Source of the DNA: a virus
Length of the DNA: 56,092 nt
Strand: one strand, 5' to 3'
IMG/VR virus record: IMGVR_UViG_3300037264_000469
Span: 1 to 56,092 of that record
The notes beneath the pieces were generated by a model. It saw only the letters and a list, made by a program, of their open reading frames with translations, was not told the DNA's origin and searched no databases. Shown piece after piece: positions 54,701 to 56,092 of this stretch (positions within the stretch are counted from its first letter, which is position 1; each line of letters begins with the position of its first letter). The translations under genes were made by a program, and so were the position numbers.

Positions 54701-56092
54701 CTTGTCCCCGATGAACCACTTACTCCAGATGTTCCGCTTATACCAGATGAACCAGCAGTTCCACTTGTTCCAGATGTTCCTCTCGTTCCACTTGTACCAC
54801 TTGATCCACTTATTCCTGCTGTTCCACTTGTACCACTTGATCCACTTATTCCTGCTGTTCCCGAAGTCCCTTCGGTTCCACTTGTTCCAGATGAACCACT
54901 TACTCCAGATGTGCCGGATGTACCAGCGGTTCCCGATGTTCCTTTTGTTCCGCTTGTTCCAGATGAACCACTTATTCCTGAAGTACCCGATGTACCTCTT
55001 GTTCCTGATGTACCTGAAGTACCTTCTGTTCCTGATGTACCTGAAGTACCTTCTGTTCCTGAAGTACCCGAAGTACCTTCTGTTCCACTTGTTCCTGATG
55101 ATCCACTTACTCCGGATGTTCCTGATGATCCACTAATACCAGATGTTCCTGATGTTCCTTTCGTTCCGCTTGTGCCCGATGTTCCTTTCGTTCCACTTGT
55201 TCCGGATGTACCGTCAATTCCACTTGTACCAGATGTGCCTTCTGTACCACTTGTGCCAGATGAACCGCTTACTCCGGACGTTCCGCTTGTTCCACTTGAT
55301 CCACTGATTCCAGATGTTCCCGAAGTACCAAAAGTACCTGATGTACCTGAAGTACCTCTTGTTCCTGATGTACCTGAAGTACCTTCTGTTCCTGATGTTC
55401 CTTCCGTTCCTGATGTACCTGAAGTTCCCTCCTGTCCACTTGTACCAGATGTTCCTTTAGTTCCGCTTGTACCAGATGTTCCCGAAGTTCCTCTTGTTCC
55501 ACTTGTTCCGCTTGATCCACTTATTCCTGACGTTCCTGATGTTCCACTTGTACCAGATGTGCCTTCTGTACCACTTGTGCCAGATGAACCGCTTACTCCG
55601 GACGTTCCGCTTGTTCCACTTGATCCACTGATTCCAGATGTTCCCGAAGTACCAAAAGTACCTGATGTTCCCTTTGTTCCACTGGTTCCCGATGTTCCCT
55701 TTGTTCCACTGGTTCCCGATGTTCCCTCTGTTCCACTGGTTCCCGATGTTCCCTCTGTTCCACTGGTTCCCGATGTTCCCTCTGTTCCACTCGTACCTGA
55801 TGATCCATTCGCTCCCGATGTTCCTGAAGTTCCACTTGATCCACTGATTCCAGATGTTCCCGAAGTACCTGATGTGCCTTTTGTACCACTTGTACCCGAT
55901 GATCCACTTATTCCAGATGTTCCTGATGTTCCTTTCGTTCCACTTGATCCACTAATTCCTGATGTTCCCGATGTTCCCGATGTACCCGCCGAACCATCCG
56001 TTCCACTTGTACCTGAAGTACCTTCTGTTCCCGACGTTCCTTCCGCTCCCGATGTTCCACTTGTGCCCGAAGTACCTTTTGTTCCTGATGTA
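45721..56092 (-). CDS. Giant collagen-like tail fibre, at least 3456 aa (N-terminus beyond the window)
   Basis: The frame is open from the TAA at 45721 to the right edge; I read every codon from 54301 to the edge and found no stop. The Val at 54300 is a GTG inside a repeat, not a start. Five Gly-X-Y blocks (at least 620, then about 40, 360, 230 and 300 residues, N to C) are mostly GTSGTSG, GVSGSSG, GTKGTSG and GTEGTSG, with almost no proline and occasional Lys, Arg or Glu. Between them are globular modules: A-type with [20 protein letters not shown] and B-type with a NGTYYW core, in the order A-B-B-A. The C-terminal 950 residues hold further SASYALS repeats and stalk/tip domains. It probably forms a long trimeric fibre. 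Downstream glycosyltransferases make glycosylation plausible. Confidence 0.88.
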   Translation of the reverse strand, partial: TSGTKGTSGTSGTSGAEGTSGTEGTSGTSGTDGSAGTSGTSGTSGISGSSGTKGTSGTSGISGSSGTSGTKGTSGTSGTSGISGSSGTSGTSGANGSSGTSGTEGTSGTSGTEGTSGTSGTEGTSGTSGTKGTSGTSGTKGTSGTFGTSGTSGISGSSGTSGTSGVSGSSGTSGTEGTSGTSGTSGTSGISGSSGTSGTRGTSGTSGTSGTKGTSGTSGQEGTSGTSGTEGTSGTEGTSGTSGTRGTSGTSGTFGTSGTSGISGSSGTSGTSGVSGSSGTSGTEGTSGTSGIDGTSGTSGTKGTSGTSGTKGTSGTSGISGSSGTSGVSGSSGTSGTEGTSGTSGTEGTSGTSGTEGTSGTSGTRGTSGTSGISGSSGTSGTKGTSGTAGTSGTSGVSGSSGTSGTEGTSGTAGISGSSGTSGTAGISGSSGTSGTRGTSGTSGTAGSSGISGTSGVSGSSGTSGTAGTSGTAGSSGISGTSGVSGSSGTSGTSGTKGTSGTSGISGSSGTSGTRGTSGTSGAEGTSGTSGTEGTSGTSGTEGTSGTSGTAGSSGTSGTSGTSGTSGVSGSSGTSGTRGSSGTSGTSGTAGTAGTSGVSGSSGTSGTRGTSGTSGTAGSSGTSGISANFTTGSSYPITSSWALSASYALSASYIGEGVDNYVPKWQNNTLTPTSLIYEDGVDVGIGTILPTNRLHVSATVDPLRLQNVIESSDIDLLTIDVSGVVHSSRTASYALFAKEALSASYTLSGSYFKLYDVTQSLTFVVSASYASGSTSASYALTSSHAITASYAITPSGTSGTSGTKGTSGTSGTSGTKGTSGTSGTSGISGSSGTSGISANFTTGSLYPITASWAKSASYALTASYIGEGTDYFVPHWLNNRLTQTSSISTHNQYVGINAFDSTTFLEVRGIEYNQDSDAIKTTPAFIADTNGTYYWKAYTINPGNIYVSSSITSSGYYMGVDVQATLGNDHRGNISEIYGIRVQFGLNSTTSYVTGSADYAYGIYITPYCNNAYYIQNSFGIFINVNEFTSGSVSQSWALYSINESPSYLRENLSIGSTESLHRLYVSSSQDPLKLSGLRELNDINLLTVDVNGVVHTNKTASFSLSSSFALSASHAITSSHATTASYAITPSGTSGTKGTSGTSGTSGTSGTRGTSGTSGVSGSSGTSGTSGTSGTEGTSGTSGTEGTSGTSGTAGTRGTSGTSGVSGSSGTSGTSGVSGSSGTSGTKGTSGTSGTSGTFGTSGTSGVSGSSGTSGTSGTFGTSGTSGTSGTSGVSGSSGTSGTRGSSGTSGTSGVSGSSGTSGTEGTSGTSGTEGTSGTSGTSGTSGTSGTKGTSGTAGSSGTKGTSGTSGVSGSSGTSGTEGTSGTSGTEGTSGTSGTEGTSGTRGTSGTSGTSGTKGTSGTSGTAGSSGVDGNPGIPGIEGTSGTSGTGGTSGTEGTSGTSGTSGVSGSSGTSGTKGTSGTSGTTGTSGTSGTKGTSGTAGSSGTSGISANFTTGSLYPITSSWALNALSASYALTASYIGEGSDYFVPYWLNNKLTQVSAISNHGQFVGINSFDVEDAILDVQGLVFDRDVSSIRTIPAFRATIDGTYYWSSYENNLGNTYVNNFITNSGHYIALNVQSTLGTDHKGRLEGLYGIRVQFGLSSEDEWITGSISRSYGVYITPFCQSASYIENSYGIFIDTNKFEPGTVDNPWAIYSINESPSYIRSNLSIGSTESLHKLYVSSSQDPLKLAGLRELNDINLLTVDVNGVVHTNKTASYSISASYAITPSGTSGTKGTSGTAGTSGTSGVSGSSGTSGTKGTAGTSGTSGVSGSSGTSGTTGTSGTAGTSGTSGISGSSGTSGTSGTAGTSGTSGVSGSSGTSGTKGTSGTSGTYGTAGTSGTSGVSGSSGTSGTRGTSGTSGVSGSSGTSGTEGTSGTSGTSGISGSSGTSGTKGTSGTSGVSGSSGTSGTNGTSGTSGTSGTAGTSGTSGVSGSSGTSGTRGTSGTSGTRGTSGTSAFIVSGSTYPITTSFSLSSSFSLTASFSLSSSFSLSSSYALSASYIGEGVDNYIPKWQNNTLTPTSLIYEDGVDVGIGTILPTNRLHVSSAANPLRLQNVIESSDIDLLTIDVSGVVHSSKTASYTLFAKEALSASYTLSGSYFKFFDVTQSLTFVVSASYASGSTSASYALTSSHAITASYAITPSGTSGTSGTKGTSGTTGTSGTSGTRGTSGTSGVSGSSGTSGTEGTSGTSGTEGTSGTSGTSGISGSSGTSGTKGTSGTSGVSGSSGTSGTEGTSGTSGTSGISGSSGTSGTRGTSGTSGTKGTSGTSGTEGTSGTSGVSGSSGTSGTKGTSGTSGTGGTSGMDGTSGTSGTSGVSGSSGTSGTKGTSGTSGTSGMDGTSGTSGTSGVSGSSGTSGTKGTSGTSGTSGVSGSSGTSGTSGTSGTEGTSGTSGVSGSSGTSGTKGTSGTSGTSGVSGSSGTSGTKGTSGTSGTSGVSGSSGTSGTSVAISGTTNRIVKFTSPTTIGDSIMTEYPTNNFIGVNQTNPSSSLDVVSTLPSAWPAASGKIQTGSILRLRHTDSNGVLDIGSMHSGLGAWLQFTSQIDLSSRFPLILNPNGGFIGISTGQVAPSYSLDVSGSGMRIFSQSGSVGMIIESPYLASGFTGNDARLAFKYGSFERMRVSTDQISAASNDFNLKFDFISSSLTDYNTWMTIKGIDGNVGINTTTPTNKLHISASSDPLRLTGLIQQLSDIDLLTVDVSGEVHTNRTASYALNALSASYALSASYALSASYTLSSSYTLSSSYTLSSSYSKTSSFASCALCCISASYALTASYVGEGTNDYYIKWVNNNKLSSTSEIYGNSDKVTVTTTLSSSQYLVDKTGYVARNLVPDTQWYSGSGPMVETVFIQVGANNENTRSYDVDPYGQRSLIWKVTSAGDFAANGGWDATLPAIPSKSHRYSVWVKILSNTPPNNGTIFLGASTSNTLNLNNTVNGNPFFLQRNASSLPKDQWLLFVGYLWATDSTGSSLLKSGVYTQSGSFDRTSGVEYKIGTGNVQTQRVSEYYNTTTSSVVYFWGPRVEEINSDTLPIEAYLPYESASYAITASYARSSSYTITASYTFTGSYAVTSSYSDISNEVLGGSTNYTARWVTDNQLGIGAIRDFGSTTAPHITYGGLVLSSSHAPYGVQIATLGDGGWARYYSVGQVGIANPLSQSFSIFGSYGGLGSITYAFITPFVSHSNMVINVYNNPNQFRFYPTSKFIIVSGSNTIVALGHSDNQYILGGNLGIGTSSPQAKFHVQGAISASIFGTGSFHGTSSWSEKSKVSIYSTQSIYAVSASWASSSLSSSYAVSSSHFTNNNFNFGDIKIDYASIIIPSPNLDFVMFYTNTGSYRSGYFEYSVASGSNSRAGMMVANWNDDNIEYNEVTTAEIGNTNALSMSIKLNTVGPGDVGLVTRSSNTAGWAVKASIKIM
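48615..49531 (-). repeat. Collagen-like Gly-X-Y block 5 (C-terminal-most)
   Basis: About 915 bases of 9-base units encode GTSGTSG-type sequence, with K, E and M substitutions at intervals. It separates module A2 from the C-terminal domain. The unbroken 3-base periodicity and synonymous-codon variety indicate a translated repeat, not a CRISPR or satellite. On the other strand this generates long false Val-Pro-rich reading frames. Confidence 0.9.
49532..50090 (-). repeat. Globular module A2 of the giant fibre
   Basis: A region of about 560 bases, close to module A1 at 53711-54212. The DNA of the first 190 bases is nearly identical, with only scattered substitutions. The encoded block includes [20 protein letters not shown] and a [18 protein letters not shown] segment. 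A2 has extra SLSSSFS beta repeats that A1 lacks. Confidence 0.85.
50092..50776 (-). repeat. Collagen-like Gly-X-Y block 4
   Basis: About 685 bases of Gly-X-Y repeat with frequent [15 protein letters not shown] units, lying between modules B2 and A2. A Gly-Thr-Ala variation (GTAGTSG) recurs here more than in the other blocks. Confidence 0.9.
50777..51612 (-). repeat. Globular module B2 of the giant fibre
   Basis: Encodes a [16 protein letters not shown] segment, a [14 protein letters not shown] core, [18 protein letters not shown] and a YAINES-type end with [17 protein letters not shown]. It pairs with B1 (52700-53580) at clear but lower identity than A1/A2, so this duplication is older. Confidence 0.85.
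51613..52699 (-). repeat. Collagen-like Gly-X-Y block 3
   Basis: About 1.1 kb of Gly-X-Y repeat. Near its C-terminal end it contains one proline-containing stretch, [15 protein letters not shown], the most classic collagen-type sequence in the protein. It lies between modules B1 and B2. Confidence 0.9.
52700..53580 (-). repeat. Globular module B1 of the giant fibre
   Basis: Encodes [55 protein letters not shown] and an [19 protein letters not shown] end. It pairs with B2. The shared order and length show tandem-type duplication followed by divergence. Confidence 0.85.
53581..53710 (-). repeat. Collagen-like Gly-X-Y block 2 (short)
   Basis: A block of about 43 residues ([13 protein letters not shown] type) between modules A1 and B1, far shorter than the other collagen-like blocks. 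The length differences suggest expansion and contraction by recombination. Confidence 0.9.
53711..54212 (-). repeat. Globular module A1 of the giant fibre
   Basis: Encodes [20 protein letters not shown], the [17 protein letters not shown] block and [20 protein letters not shown], ending in a [18 protein letters not shown] repeat. It is nearly identical in DNA to the start of A2 about 4.2 kb away, a likely recent duplication. Confidence 0.85.
55218..55344 (-). repeat. 127-bp perfect direct repeat, copy 1
   Basis: Bases 55218-55344 are identical to 55542-55668, offset 324 bases (108 codons, 36 Gly-X-Y triplets). Identity at synonymous positions shows a recent duplication inside the collagen-like block, not selection on the protein. 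Confidence 0.88.
55542..55668 (-). repeat. 127-bp perfect direct repeat, copy 2
   Basis: Second copy of the 55218-55344 repeat. Recombination between the two copies would remove or add exactly 108 residues in frame. Confidence 0.88.
55664..55798 (-). repeat. Five tandem 27-bp repeats
   Basis: A 27-base unit (three Gly-X-Y triplets) recurs with starts at 55664, 55691, 55718, 55745 and 55772. The first two carry CCCTTTG and the next three CCCTCTG (encoding Lys and Glu versions), with the last unit diverging at its end. It is typical of slipped-strand expansion and a good candidate for copy-number variation. Confidence 0.88.

Larger units (their letters stand above)
54213..56092 (-). repeat. 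Collagen-like Gly-X-Y block 1, open at the window edge
   Basis: At least 1.88 kb of uninterrupted Gly-X-Y coding sequence running off the window. It includes the 127-base direct repeats and the 27-base tandem repeats listed separately. A single GQEG triplet and a few GID/GAN triplets break the Ser/Thr pattern. Confidence 0.92.

Noticed and set aside
54213-56092. Repetitive DNA resembling a CRISPR array or satellite
   Set aside because: Units are 9-base multiples with synonymous variation and no unique spacers, and the minus frame is open throughout. It is coding sequence.
1-56092. tRNA genes, rRNA, CRISPR arrays, transposase-type IS elements, integrase or attachment sites
   Set aside because: I saw no cloverleaf-like sequences, transposase motifs or flanking inverted repeats by eye. 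A dedicated tRNA scan would be needed to exclude degenerate tRNAs.

Overview
The window is a contiguous piece of a large, AT-rich, contractile-tailed (myovirus-type) phage genome with a distant T4-like core. The evidence is a tail sheath (gp18-like), a tail tube (gp19-like), T4 gp26-like, gp51-like and gp53-like baseplate proteins, a tape measure, a UvsX-type recombinase, a gp32-like single-strand binding protein and a FEN/RNase H-type exonuclease. The polymerase is family A instead of T4's family B, and it is unusually short. The host cannot be named. Many genes lack a Shine-Dalgarno sequence, so a weak-SD host (for example Bacteroidota) is possible but not shown.

Layout. From 1 to 7.1 kb lies a plus-strand conserved gene with its own promoter and terminator, then a minus-strand replication/recombination block (small ORF, exonuclease, UvsX, ssDNA-binding protein, two conserved phage genes, DNA polymerase A). 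From 7.2 to 17.8 kb is the tail and baseplate block: hub-like protein, LysM/gp53-like wedge, a large baseplate protein, tape measure, gp51-like and gp26-like proteins, two small proteins and the tail tube. From 17.9 to 30.3 kb is an accessory block lying between the tube and sheath genes: two paralogous zinc-ribbon/Vsr-like/GNAT-like mobile-type proteins, a nucleotidyltransferase multidomain protein, an exported beta-helix protein, a HAD nucleotidase and an 1104-residue multidomain protein. From 30.3 to 34 kb is the sheath gene with a strong terminator, and a small coiled-coil gene.

From 34 to 56 kb is the most striking part. Two fibre genes are followed on the same strand, with almost no gaps, by a small gene and four glycosyltransferase genes, several of them two-domain fusions (GT4, GT4+GT25-like, GT-A+FkbM methyltransferase, GT-A+autotransporter-type heptosyltransferase). 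A fifth glycosyltransferase converges from the other strand. The upstream fibre is at least 3456 residues, runs off the right edge, and holds about 1500 residues of proline-free Gly-X-Y repeat in which X and Y are mostly Ser or Thr, interrupted by duplicated globular modules in the order A-B-B-A. My main proposal is that this cluster is a phage-encoded system that O-glycosylates its own collagen-like fibres. This is inference from gene content, order and repeat chemistry.

Coordinates of motifs, starts and repeats were read by eye. Functional names come from recognised motifs and family resemblance, not from searches.
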